In this document: positions 33,823 to 44,316 of the stretch, piece after piece
How positions within the stretch are numbered: position 1 is the first letter of the stretch
Layout: each line of letters begins with the position of its first letter
Source of the DNA: Pyropia yezoensis
Lineage: Eukaryota > Rhodophyta > Bangiophyceae > Bangiales > Bangiaceae
DNA length: 64,000 bases
Assembly: GCA_009829735.1 (NCBI GenBank)
Contig: CM020619.1
Coordinates: forward strand, 17,923,816 to 17,987,815
Direction: 5' to 3'
The notes under the pieces: generated by a model
The model's input: only the letters and a program-made list of their open reading frames with translations
Told to the model about the DNA's origin: nothing
The model's database searches: none
Made by a program: the position numbers and the translations under genes

Positions 33823-34866
33823 TTATTGGTCCTTTGGCGGCATGTCCGCCGGAGCCGCCGATGGGTTAGGCTTCCCGTCATCGGGTTGCTGTCGCTCGGT
33901 GGTCTCGGCGGCCGCCAGCACCTCAAGTGGTTCCACTTGACCTTCCTTGTCAGGGGTAAGGATATCTCCTTCGTAGAGCTCGGCGATCCCGAGGATAGTT
34001 CCCTTCGGGAGGGTGACTGCCTTACGGCGATAGTTCGCCATCACCAGGAGGGACGACCCTCCTGCTGGGAGGTCTATGAGACCGTTGGCCATGGTCAACC
34101 CATGGCGCTTGTACGTCCGCAGGTTGGACCGGACTCTGCAGATGCCTGCGAGGTCGCAGTTAACCGGGAGGACTGTCTCCGACAACGGTTCAAAGCGAGT
34201 TCGCTTGCCCAACCGAAGTGTCTTCGGCTCGACGCTTGCGTACACCTCAGCCACGTTAACGTGGCTCCCTTGTAGTGTCAGGTCCCTGACGATAGCCGTG
34301 TGTCCTCGCTTCGTCCCGTCGGCTTCTTGAAGCTCGACGGTCCTCCGGCCTGGCCGGATTGCATCCACGTGAACGTTGATGAAGGTGCACCCCAGTATGC
34401 AGGGCACCGATAGGGTCTCACACACCAGGAAGTCGACTTCCGTAGTGAGTTCCCCGATGGTAACCCGCAGCGACATCGCTGCGGTCGTACGAATGAGGCG
34501 ACCATTCCCGTCCTTGATGGTGGGTCCCCGAGTCACTCTGACTCGCGGAAGCCACTTGTCCGGGAGGGTATCCTTCCGGATAAGGCTGGGTCCAGCCCCT
34601 GTATCCAGTACAGGGTAGTACGATCGTGTCGACTGGGGTTCAACCCCCAGTGTGGCTGATACCTTGAAGTTCTCCAAGGTGAACAGCACGTGGCCTACAC
34701 CGATATCCGGTGTAACTCGGGCATCCTGAACAGGGCCCTTGTCTGGTTCCATGTGACGGGGCTTCGTGTCCTCTCCTCCCAACCTTGGTGGTTGGTCATC
34801 AATCCCCTGACGCCGTGTCGTCGGGGCCGGAAGGTGTACCCGGGGGTTGATGCGGCGTCGGCTCAA
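33823..34866 (-). CDS. Family T protease region (T2)
   Basis: About 347 codons. The retropepsin motif LDTGAGPSLI lies near residue 88, followed by a hydrophobic ILGCTFINVH segment that fits the second half of the fold. The C-terminal Pro/Glu-rich linker leads towards RT. It sits between gag and the long pol frame, in a different frame from pol; whether it is reached by frameshift or splicing is not visible. Confidence 0.8.
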   Translation of the reverse strand: MSRRRINPRVHLPAPTTRRQGIDDQPPRLGGEDTKPRHMEPDKGPVQDARVTPDIGVGHVLFTLENFKVSATLGVEPQSTRSYYPVLDTGAGPSLIRKDTLPDKWLPRVRVTRGPTIKDGNGRLIRTTAAMSLRVTIGELTTEVDFLVCETLSVPCILGCTFINVHVDAIRPGRRTVELQEADGTKRGHTAIVRDLTLQGSHVNVAEVYASVEPKTLRLGKRTRFEPLSETVLPVNCDLAGICRVRSNLRTYKRHGLTMANGLIDLPAGGSSLLVMANYRRKAVTLPKGTILGIAELYEGDILTPDKEGQVEPLEVLAAAETTERQQPDDGKPNPSAAPADMPPKDQ

Positions 34867-34949
34867 CCGCGCTCTCCGTGGGGCTTTCCCCGCGGTGCTC
34901 CGGGGTGGCTTGCTTGGGTTACCCTAGCGCCCCCCGGTCATCCTTCCTC

Positions 34950-36905
34950 TTACTCGTTTCCCGTGCTCGTCCGGGTGCTGTCCTCCGGGACATCCGGATG
35001 AGCGGGTGCCTCCTCGACGGCCAGTACTCCACCTGGAGCTGGCTGCCTACCCGGTGCGGGTCCGGGTGCTCTGGCGGGATACCCCCCGGTTGATGCCTTG
35101 CGGTGCGCCGCTGCCCGCCGAGACTCCTCGGGGATGAGTGGGCAGGAAGACACCCAGTGCTGGGGATCCCCACACAACATACATCCGGACGTGCCGGTCC
35201 CCCCTTAAGTTCGCATCGGGGCAGCCCCGTAGCTGCGGTTGCCTCCCTCGGGCGCCCGATTTCCTGCTCCCTGGTAGGCCTTGGGTCCTTGGGTCAACCG
35301 GAACATGGACTCCCGCAACCGGTTGGGTCGGCCCGCAATCTGCGGGGGTGCCTCCGTGCGCACCGCCCATGTTGGCAAGGGTTGGTGAGGGTTACCCGTC
35401 ACCGGGGAGTACCCCGTAGTCCGTACGTACGGGACGCGACGTCCCGTGCCCTCGCTGACCTGGAACTGGGTCCCCGCCGGAGCGATGTACGCTACCGTAC
35501 CTTGCTCATCAATCACCGGCGTAGCCGGTAACAGCAGGTGGCCCTGCTGGTCAACCAGTGGTTCCTCCTCGCCCGTGGGGGCGTACTCGGTAGCCACCAG
35601 TACCGGTGCGGCCTTCCGTTCCACCTTGTCTTGCCTCGGTACCGGGGTAAGATTGAGCTTGCTCCCCTCACCCTTGGGCTTTGAGGCAAGAGCACACTCC
35701 GGGTGAAGCACCCGGTAGGCGTCCCCTAGGGACTTGCACATATGCATCAGTCGACTGAAGTTCGTCCGTGCCGTGTTGGCGCCCCGTGCGGATATCCGCA
35801 CGTAGTTGGGTACTCCTGCGAACCACGATGGCCCGTAGCTCCCCTTCTCCGAGGAGCTTCCCCAGCTCGTAGTCGAGCTCTTGGACCCGTCGTCCGAACA
35901 TCTCCTCATCCTCCCAGCTCTGGGCGGTGGCAGAGCGCAGGGCCCGGTAGTGGTCCTCGCACATGTCCTCACTGAGGTTACTGCTCAGCAGCTCCTTGAG
36001 AATCCCACGGTAATCCACGGGGGTGGCCGCAACCCTCATTCCCGGCATCGGGGATGCCTGGCGAAGGATGCCTCGCACCCGTTCATCAACAAAGAACGGG
36101 AGGATCTCCAGGGCCAGCCCCTCGTTAACGAGGGCCTTGTCCGCGGCTGCCTTGAAGCTAGTCAAGAAGCCGATGACCGCCAACGGGCGTCCGTTCGGCC
36201 CCCCGAACATAGGGACTCCCTTCATAAGGGTCTGCATAGAGCGGATCGCCCGATGCGACGTATTACGCATCGATTCCGATACGGTGGTAGAGCGGTCCTC
36301 CAAACGATAACGTTCCGGAGTAAGAACCGACCGGAAGACCTCGTTGACGATCTCCGTGTCAGCGTCCTGGATATCCAGTAGCTTAGCCAGTTGATGAGCA
36401 AACTCATCGGACTCCATCCGCTTCAGTAGGCTCGCAGTTACCTGCGCAGTCATAGCTTCCACCACTGAAGATGGTACTTCAGGCGTCGGCACCTCGGGAA
36501 CCCGAGTTGCCTGGCCTCCTTCGTCGTGGGGATACTGTGAGAGGGTACCCCCTCCCCCGATAACCGACTCTCCACCGGCGTAAGTATCCGCCGGGTCGTG
36601 TCCGCGGAGTCCGCTTCGGGTGCTCCGAGCGTATCGCTCCGTGTGACTCCGTTCCAACTCTGCCGACGAGTCGGATCCATACCCCATTGTGTCCGGGGGT
36701 CGTCTGGGAGTAGCAACACCGGGGTTGACCCTGGCGGACTCCGAAAGTAGTCCGGGCGGTTCAAACCGTACCGGTGTGGGAGGAACACGACGGGGTCCCG
36801 TCGTGTGGCGTGTTGACATCAACACTGCCATTGCGTCCTCCGTCCGCTCTTGACGAGCGTCGAGTCCGGAAAACCGGGCCTCGATGCGGGCCAATGATGC
36901 CATCA
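34950..36905 (-). pseudogene. Family T gag region (T2)
   Basis: Starts at the ATG inside the TGATG overlap at 36901-36905. It has a charged N-terminus (ARIEARFSGLDARQERTEDA), a long helical capsid-like part, a Pro-rich part and a C-terminal CCHC knuckle (CGDPQHWVSSC, near 35135-35180). Order and motifs match T1 768-2714. About two breaks. Fossil. Confidence 0.82.
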
Positions 36906-37133
36906 GGGAATCCCCTGGTGAAGACGCGGCGGAGTGAGGTCGGTCGATGACAGTTGAGGCGGGCCCCCGCCTCCTGCCGTCCGAGCCGTGCCAAACGTCG
37001 ATCCGGCACCGGAAAGCATTGGCGTCTCAATGTTGTCGATCGGGTTCCCGATCCCGGTTCCCGTAGTCACCTCCGGAGTCGGCGTCGAAGCCGATCCGTC
37101 ATCTTGAGCGTTCCCCGTCTCTTGCGTAGACAT
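36903..37133 (-). CDS. Family T small leader ORF upstream of gag (T2)
   Basis: About 76 codons starting ATG (MSTQETGN), Ser/Thr/Pro/Gly-rich, without a known domain. Its TGA overlaps the gag ATG as TGATG, exactly as in T1 at 766-770. Confidence 0.6.
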   Translation of the reverse strand: MSTQETGNAQDDGSASTPTPEVTTGTGIGNPIDNIETPMLSGAGSTFGTARTAGGGGPPQLSSTDLTPPRLHQGIP

Positions 37134-37358
37134 AGTCACAATCAGTCAACCGACGTAACAATCACCACGAATAAGAGAGCGAGGGGGTAGATTGGGGAGA
37201 GTAACAGTAGATCACAGTCACGGGTAAAAACTCAACACAATCGATCAGGTCGCAACACCACGAGTACAAGAAAAGGACCGGATCCCTATCCGTGTCCCAG
37301 GGCCGAAGACGGCGTCACCACAAGGGTGACGGAAACCCGTCCCCTGCTGCTCCACCAA

Positions 37359-37721
37359 TGTAGCACAATAGGAATCCGTCGCACGTCCACTCTCAGGGAA
37401 CACTCACCAAGGGGGATCGGCACCAACGTCACCGGGAGGCCAAGGTTGCTGTCCTTGGAGCGCAAGCCACGGGACCAAGATGGGAGCCCAAATGGGAGGG
37501 GTTTGTTGTTCTGCCTTGGCCGGCGGTAGATTCGCCGCCGGCCCCCTCGTTATAAACCCTCGGAGACACTACTAACTACCCTCCACCCCAAGATGCAAGT
37601 CCCTCAGGTCTTACGTAACTTATAGATACCGTGACCAGTACGGACTCTCAAATTGAAAGCCAAGGATTAGAAGTAGCCCCCCTAACATTAGGGTCACAAT
37701 ACGGCCAACCATATTGCTACA
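37359..37721 (-). repeat. T2 5' LTR (363 bp)
   Basis: TGT...ACA ends. The leader on its minus-strand 3' side begins TTGGTGGAGCAG, as in T1, a candidate primer-binding site. A TTATAA box lies near 37550. Right target duplication GCTCG at 37722-37726. Confidence 0.93.
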
Positions 37722-37727
37722 GCTCGG

Positions 37728-40390
37728 CCACCTTATCGGTAGAAGAAGCCGCCAAGCTACGGCCATCGCGGCTCATAAAGCTGCAGTGTCAAGACTCGCC
37801 GGTGTATCACCACCACCACAAACGCATACAATGTCCCTTTCCGCCGATACATTGCCACCTGCTCTTGCAGCTGCTCCATTGCACCGTCACACATGTCTTT
37901 GACGCACAGGTCGAACTCCTTCTTCCCAGCAGGCAAGCGGTGTGGCTTCCAGGAAGGCTTGATGCGCAAGGCCAGCAGCTGATCCGTTGAAAGACAGATG
38001 CCGTCGTTCTCGCCCCGCAAGAACTTCGTCAACCCAGCAATGCCGCCTTTGAGGCTGCGTCACGGGCTCTTCTCTATTGCGTACAGAGGGATTTGCTTGA
38101 GCTCAATGATCAACGCTCGGCCACTTGAGTGGCCTCGAAGCTCAAAGTCGACGTACCGGACAAGCCCAGACCCGACGAGCCGCGCAAGAACTTCAACAGT
38201 TGCCTTGATATCTTTGTGCCCGCTCGTGCTCGACCAGCTCTTGATCCACGCAAGGATGCCTTGTTGGTAGCTGGCTTCGTTCATGCGCCGCACGCCGCTC
38301 TCGCAAAGGAGCTGGATGTAGTCGGTCACCAGCTCTTCTGTGAGATTTTGCAGCAAATCGAGCGGCCTTGGAATCCCGCCTACGAGCTGGATCCCCAGCG
38401 GTCGCGCAGCGAGAGATGCAGCCAGAGTAGACGAACGAACGCGGTAGTACTCAGCGACCTCCCCGTTGACACCCACGCGGGAAACCGTACCAGAGCACGT
38501 CAACACGCCGTGGTAAAGCAAGAGCAGCCGCATGCGGTCAACGGCACGGCCGTTGTCGGTGGAAGACAAGCTGAGCAGCTCCGACTGCTTGAAAGCAGCC
38601 TGCAGAAGGGCCACAGGAATCTCCGCCTCGCGAAAGAGCTCATCAACTGAAAAACTGGCACCTGCCAGCAGGCGCTTAGAGAAGAGCTCGACAACGTTGT
38701 GTGGCAGTATTGACCCCCAGGTAGGGGGGCAACACGTGCCATGCAAGGGGCGGCAGGCAACTAGCCTGACCCGTTCCTCCCCCTGCATTTGGGTCCATAT
38801 TCCCGAAGTAAGGGATAGTTAGCTTAGTAGTAAATCCAACGTGGATTTGAGGGTTTTCTGCATTTATCGTCTTGAATTTTCGTGTGGCCTGGTGGGCAGG
38901 TGCTGAGGTGGGAGATTCTGAGTGGCGAGATTCTGCGGGGACCCTGGGGGGATACGGGGAGGGACAGCGGGGCTTGGCCTCGCTTCCCCGTCCCGAGCAA
39001 GAAACTGTTGGCCCACACACCATCTTCTTGTTTGTCAGTAGGGGGATTGCCCCACAACAGGGACAGAGTGTGTGCGACTTGCACTTCTTCCGGTTCCCCC
39101 GACACGGGAGGCAGCCCTTGCGCACCGCCCCAATTTGGGTGTCGCGTGTGCGAGCGCTTTTTTCCACACGTTGTTGTGGACCGTGACATTCGCCAGGTCA
39201 ACGACGGCCGAAGGCATGTACTGGACCTGACTTAGAGGATGACGTACTGTAGGGTGGAGGAGGGCCGAGCCGCCAGGCTGTAGCTCGTCGCAATCGGGCA
39301 GCTGCATGACCAGGATTTCTGAAATCTTGCTCCTGCTGCTCCGCACTATTTCTAAGTCACTCAGCACCAGCATGCACAGCATCGGGTGGAACAGCGTGGG
39401 GAAACTGTCCCGCACACAGAACCGGAGGTCGTTGAACCAGGAACTAAGCAACTCGAGCAGCGCTTCCCGACACGACGGGGGGACCATGTTGGCGCGATCG
39501 ATGGCCGCCGCCACGTCATCGCGAGTGAAGCCGACCACATCCCACGCCTCGTCCATGGCAGTCAGGTTCTTGGCCACATTGAAGATGGAGGCGTCCGTCA
39601 ATGCGACTGGAGAGATGCCCGTCGTGAAAGTCCTCACATGCACGTAGTCCCACTTTCCCGACTTGTCGGTTAGGTTCTTGAAAGGGAGTAGAGCGCCCGG
39701 ATAGGGGACGAGCACGCATATCACTCCTCGAAGACGTCTTCCACCAATTTCCCCTCCGGCTCCGCGACAACACGAGCACAGACCCTGGCAGCCTCGGCGT
39801 TGTCACACAAGATCGCCTCGTAGTCTTTGACTGCACGGGGCCCCTCGGACATGACCGCATTGGGAAGACGGTCGTACTCGTCCAGGATGATATACATCTT
39901 GTTGTCCTTGAGCTCAGCCACCGCCCTGCAGGCGTTGGCAACCAAGTGGACGGCGTTCATCACAATGTTCAACGACCGCCCGTACCGCCGCTTGAAGGCA
40001 ATGCAGCTCTCATTGATGACCCTGTTCATTTCTCCAAAGGCTTCCTGCACGGTCCAGGTACCAGACGGGACGACTCACAGGTCGAGTGCAAGGACGTAGT
40101 ACGAGGAGGCATGCTCAGTCGGATGCGCCCCAATGTCCAGCCCATCAAAAAGTTCGTGAAACGAGTCCTTGTCGGCCACGTCGTAGTACGCCTGAATCAT
40201 GGAACAGATCAGAGACTTCCCAAAGCGCGGTGGCCTGTAGAGGGCAACGTGAGGACTGTCGACAAGACTGTCCGAGAACCGGACAAACTTGGTAATGTCA
40301 CGGTAGTAGTCGCTCCGTGCACGCCATGTGCGGAAGTCACTGATGTTGTGCGGAAAGCCAGAGGACCTCCTCTCCCGTGGTTCCGCCGCC
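37728..40390 (-). pseudogene. AAA-ATPase-like / PD-(D/E)XK nuclease gene, broken
   Basis: The minus strand shows a predicted AAA-ATPase-like protein fused to a nuclease-like region. A P-loop RPPRFGKS (about 40216-40239) is preceded by YYRDITKFVRFSDSL. A Walker B strand MYIILDEYDR lies near 39885-39905. The sensor-like segment FTTGISPVALTDASIFN is near 39590-39640, and a C-terminal region with ALIIELKQ (38090-38125) suits the PD-(D/E)XK core. The combination is known from bacterial DUF1703-type proteins and from eukaryotic Crinkler/RHS-related NTPase-nuclease proteins. Here it is a fossil with a few breaks, interrupted by a DNA transposon at 38701-39167. The T2 insertion lies just beyond its 3' end. 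Confidence 0.68.
38701..39167 (-). mobile_element. 467-bp non-autonomous DNA transposon (GTGG family), copy 1
   Basis: Ends GTGGCAGTATTGACC (left) and rc GTGGAAAAAAGCGC (right), so the terminal inverted repeat is short (GTGG(A/C)A). It is flanked by the 7-bp duplication ACGTTGT (38694-38700 and 39168-39174). A second copy in the opposite orientation starts at 63577 and ends beyond the window. The minus-strand reading keeps a Cys-rich peptide, C-x2-C ... C-x2-C (GCLPCRGNRKKCKSHTLCPCC), in both copies, though the rest has no clear domain. The terminal and target pattern does not match piggyBac TTAA or Harbinger TWA; 7-8 bp would suit a hAT-, Merlin- or P-like group, unresolved. Confidence 0.78.
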
Positions 40391-41140
40391 TTGCCGCTCA
40401 ACGCACACACAGGCCCGCTCAGCGGGAGAGGCGAGCGCTCAGCCAGAGAAAAGCTGGTACGGGGCCGCCACAGATGACCCGACCACGCGGAAGCCCTTGA
40501 CAGCAGGTTGACCCGGCGGCAAGGATGGAGCGTAGCCTTGGCGAGAACTCGCGTCGGCACCGCCAGAGAGGCAGATGCGACGAGCCCGGGTGGACAGACA
40601 AAGGGTAGGGTAGCTCCAGGGGGGCAGCTCTCACTGGGTCCATCAAGGGGGCCCACCGCAAATCGCGTAAGAACCAGCTTCACCCAAGAGAAGCCGCTGC
40701 CAAGTCGGAGCCGCGCAAGGCGAGCGGCGACCCACCTAAGAGCCTGTGCGACGGAAGACGAGCAACCACACCCGTTGGGCAAGCAGAAGGCACCGTCCTG
40801 AGGACGGCAGGGCGTCCGCAGACAGCGAGAACAACCAGCGCGCGTACCGTGGCGCTCGATCTCAGACCCACGGCCTCCATCGACAGGGAAAGTAAGGCAA
40901 ACCCCGGCTACGCCGCCCACGGCGGCCGGTGGTTCTTCGTCGCGCCCATGTAAGCGGGTACCTCGCGCGTGGAAGAATCCGCACCGATGCGCCACACCGC
41001 CACGCACGTGTGTGACATATGTACGTACGTAGATGTGATTCACATCTCGGAACCCAACGGCGTGTGGGTATCTACATATGTATGTACTGTACATACCATG
41101 CACTCGTGTGATTCCGAAATCGTGCGCTAATAGCACGCGA
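40391..41140. other. Unassigned stretch upstream of the AAA-ATPase-like gene
   Basis: About 750 bp. Minus-strand sequence stays open to 41136 but shows no recognisable domain upstream of the ATPase start near 40390. A small dyad AGATGTGA-T-TCACATCT lies near 41031-41047, and AT-rich CATATGTACGTACG words near 41010 and 41075. This is the likely promoter side of the gene. Confidence 0.3.
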
Positions 41141-42057
41141 CCTCAAGACTAGCTTCGCTGATGACAATTGACAGAGGTGGCGCCCATCCCGTGCGCCCCG
41201 ACCGAACCGTCACCAACCGCCCCCCACGCGTCGGCACGCGAAGCGCCGCCGACCAGCGTGCCCCGCGGGCGTGGCAAGACGAAGCGCCACTCCCACCCAC
41301 ACAGGGTAGCCGCGCCGTCCGAAGCGCTACCTAGCTGCACTACCACCCCGATCGCGGGGAACAATACAAGGGCGAGCGCCGCTGCAGCAACGCCCCCGCC
41401 AGCGCCACCCAGGCCCCCCAACGGCGTACACCCCATCATGTCCTCCCGACCCCCCCCCGCCCCCCCCCCCCCCCCCCCCCCCCCCCGCGTAGTCCCTCCC
41501 GCCGCCCCCTGCACCCACGCGGCACCACGGACCCCCCGCGGCGGCCCGCCTCACCCCCCGCCCCTCATTCGTCACCTCTTGCGCGTGTAGCGCGACATCC
41601 GCGCGTCCAGCGCCCGCAGCTTGAGCAGCCCCGCCGCCAGCCGAGCCACCGCAAACGCCGCGGCCACCCACAGCGCAGCGCCCGCGCGCGGAGGACGTAC
41701 CCGCCGCTGGACGTTGGGTAGGTGACCCCCAGCTGACAGAGCGTGGCGGCGACGAGCGACCACGGCCATGCTGCCCTCCACAACACGCATCCGTTGGACA
41801 GGCGCGCTCCGACTCCAGCACCCGCATTCGCAGGCGGAGCTCCCCCTCTTCCTTTCGTCGGAGTGCCCTGTCCACGAACGCGCTGCCGTGGATTGTCGCG
41901 CGGGGGAAGCGGGGGCCGCCCGGTCCACTCGGCACACAGCGGTCCAGCGCAGCTGCGCTAGGTGGGTGCTAAACAGGTGCTGGCGTGGCGTTGGCTGGGT
42001 GCTGGGTGCCGTTGGCTGCCCGCACGGCGGGCGGGGCACCGTCGCCAACAGGTGCAC
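41141..42057 (-). other. Unassigned hydrophobic frames; possible membrane-transporter relic
   Basis: Minus-strand frames contain hydrophobic stretches: WSLVAATLCQLGVTYPTSSGGYVL (two overlapping frames near 41690-41770) and AALALVLFPAIGVVVQLG (near 41330-41380). The first faintly resembles the second helix of APC-type amino-acid permeases (TAEL..(F/Y)P..GGYV), but frames change within 100 bp and a 27-base C run (41460-41486) lies inside. Too weak to call a gene. Confidence 0.2.
41460..41486 (+). repeat. Poly-C homopolymer, 27 nt
   Basis: Uninterrupted C run preceded by eight more C and one G. It would read as poly-Gly on the minus strand. Assembly length may be unreliable here. Confidence 0.9.
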
Positions 42058-44262
42058 CGGGGATAAACCGAAATCTCATCCGGCATGTTGTCCAAGGGTC
42101 AGGGTTATCCTTGAATGACCGCGATGTTGTTACATTGGTCTTCAATCATCATTCAGGCGCAAGGATCTCGAACACGAGGTTGGCTCGTGACTGGCCTCAT
42201 TCGAGTCCCAGTTGTTGCTCGTGGCGCCCCCGCCGTAGCCTAGACATGTCGCGCCCCATTGCAAGGATGGCCTCCCCCTCCTCCTCCCACCCCAGCCGGG
42301 GGTCGGTTCCGTCTCCACCTTTCCCAACCCCTACGAAGACCGGGTGCGCCGTCAATAGATGCACCGCTCTGGCGCCCGCGCGTCTGGCTGGCCCAGCACG
42401 CCCGTCTGTAGAAATGGCGGGCCGACGTGCCGCTCGGCGGCGGCGGCCGGCCGCCACCGACTGCGCGCCCACGCAGCGCGCCACACCCGGCAGTGGCGGG
42501 GCGGGTGGCCCCGTCCGCACCCCAGTGCCGGCCACGGGCGGCCACGACGGCAGCCATACCCGCCAGGGGGTGGGCGGCCAGACGGCAGGGGGACGCCCCT
42601 CGGTGGCCGCCGCTGCCATTCCCGTTGCGGTCACCCAAAGGCCTCGACACGTGCCACCCCGGCGGGGGGGGGACCCGCCGAGGCAAAGGGGGAGGCGCGG
42701 GAGTGGTCCCCCGTTGTGGAGGGGGGGGCGAGAAAGGAGCGGGGGGGGCTCCGCCGCCGCCGCCCCACCTGGCAGTGGCCGACGGCGGCGGCGCACGGCG
42801 GTGGCTGCCGAGCAGCGAGGCTGCGCGCGCGTGCCCGGGGGGGGTCCCCGCCGGGCGCTGCCGCCATTGCTTTGCCGCGGCGGGGGGGAGGGGGGCTGCG
42901 GCATGCGTGTTGCCGCCGCCTCTGCCGTCATCCCACCCCCCCCCCCTCCTCCCTTCCTTCCTGCCGCCACCCGTCGCCCCGCCTCCTTTCCTTGTTTATT
43001 GCTGAGCGCAGCGGAAAGGGGCTGAAGGCGGCGGTGCGTGCAGTGGTAGCGCAGCGCTGCCACCACCGCCGCGGGCCCCCCACCGCGCAACCGTCCGCCG
43101 TGCTCGCACCTTGAGGGTGGGGCGGGAAAGTGGGGTACGCCGCCGCCGCTGTCGCTGCGGGTGTCGCTCGCCACCTCCACCGCCGCTGCGCCTGCGTGCC
43201 GCTGCCGCTGCCGCTGCAGCCGACGCGGCGGCCGCCGCTGCCGCGGCCACGAGCAAGCGCGCCGCCCGCCGGCCGCGGTGAGGTCACCATCGCTACGGAG
43301 AACAGGCGGGAGCAGGGGAGGGGGCGGCTGCCAGGCGGGCCGTCCAGGCGGACCGGGCGGCCGGGCGGCCAGCCGGGTGGCCGCTGCCGCCGCCGCGGCC
43401 ACGGCTGGCAGCAGCCACGTCACGGGCGGGGAAGTGGTTGGGTGGCTCCGCGTGAGTGCGGGCGGGCTCGGCGGGGGAGCAGGTGGGTGGCTGCGCATGA
43501 GCGCGCGTGGGATAGGGGAGCGCGGCGGGATGCAGGGGCACGGGCGGTTGCTCGCAGCAAGGGCGGTTGGCCGTGGCGGGGGGAGACGAGCGAGTGGGAG
43601 GGGGCAGGGCGTGCAGGGGAGGGGAGGGGTGGCTTTTAGCGTATGTTGGGACCAGAGGGTGGGGGACGTGCGGGGCTGCCTACTAGCAGGGTGGGCCGTC
43701 GTGCCCGGAGCGCTGCGGGAAGGTAGCAGAGGTGGAACCGAAGGGTGTGTAGTGGGGAACCATCAAAACTGCCGCGGTGAAGGAGAGAGAAATAGGCACT
43801 CACTCGCCGGCGGGCCACGACGAGGGGTCTCGCGTCGCAACCGCCGTGCCTTATACTGACCACGTGCTCACTTGCTGTGGCGCTTGGTCTCTGGTTCTTG
43901 TTGTTCTTGTTGTGAAGGCTAAGATTGTGGGGGATACGGGCTGGCGGATCAATCAACATAAAAACTGTGAATATAGACCTTTCTCCGATGTGGTCAGAAC
44001 GCGATGCGGAGCTGGTCAACGAGCTATCAGCCATCCATTCAGCCGGATACACATCATCGACCAATGGTGGGCACAGACGGTCTCCGTTCCGTTTCTTTCG
44101 GGAAACAGCACTGTTGCCCAAACTTTGCCCGACCCGATGAAAGCGATAAACCGTGCCAGCAGGGGTGGCATGCGGTGTCTCCACTGCCGTGACGGCAGGC
44201 CGCTCGCGTCCCACCCGGGCACCAGCCTGGCAACGCCCGCAGGAGCCGCCAGCTGTCTGTAG
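42058..44262. other. GC-rich low-complexity stretch without a recognised gene
   Basis: Long open frames exist on both strands only because stops are rare in this base composition. All read as Arg/Pro/Ala/Gly-rich sequence with no domain. A short less-biased part at 43750-44160 also gave nothing recognisable. Confidence 0.35.
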
Positions 44263-44316
44263 TAGAAGGGGGGGCCCCTGGCCATGGCCACCTGGTGCCA
44301 GGGGCCCCCCCTTCTA
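44263..44316. repeat. Perfect 20-bp inverted repeat with 14-nt spacer
   Basis: Arms 44263-44282 and 44297-44316 are exact reverse complements (core GGGGGGGCCCC); the spacer is CATGGCCACCTGGT. It would form a very stable hairpin in RNA or cruciform DNA. It could be a terminator-like hairpin, a tiny foldback relic, or an assembly artefact. Confidence 0.75.

Larger units (their letters stand above)
26973..37721 (-). mobile_element. Family T Ty3/gypsy LTR retrotransposon, copy T2 (full length, minus strand)
   Basis: 10,749 bp, two LTRs (37359-37721 and 26973-27336), perfect GCTCG duplication. Order on the minus strand: LTR, leader, small ORF, gag with CCHC knuckle, retropepsin, a long uninterrupted RT-RNase H-INT frame, spacer, an ORF on the opposite strand, purine tract, LTR. 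The LTRs differ by only a few bases, so it is young. Gag carries about two breaks; pol and the antisense ORF look whole. It lies 3 kb from T1 in the opposite orientation. Confidence 0.95.

Noticed and set aside
41010-41100. CATATGTACGTACG palindromic words and an AGATGTGA/TCACATCT dyad
   Set aside because: Short and not shared with any other place in the window; no support for an origin or element end.
41141-42057. Amino-acid permease gene
   Set aside because: Only one short permease-like helix pattern, split over two frames and interrupted by a C run; left as an unassigned stretch.
42197-43498. 433-codon minus-strand frame
   Set aside because: Arg/Pro/Ala-rich with no domain; long frames occur on both strands here because stops are rare in very GC-rich DNA.
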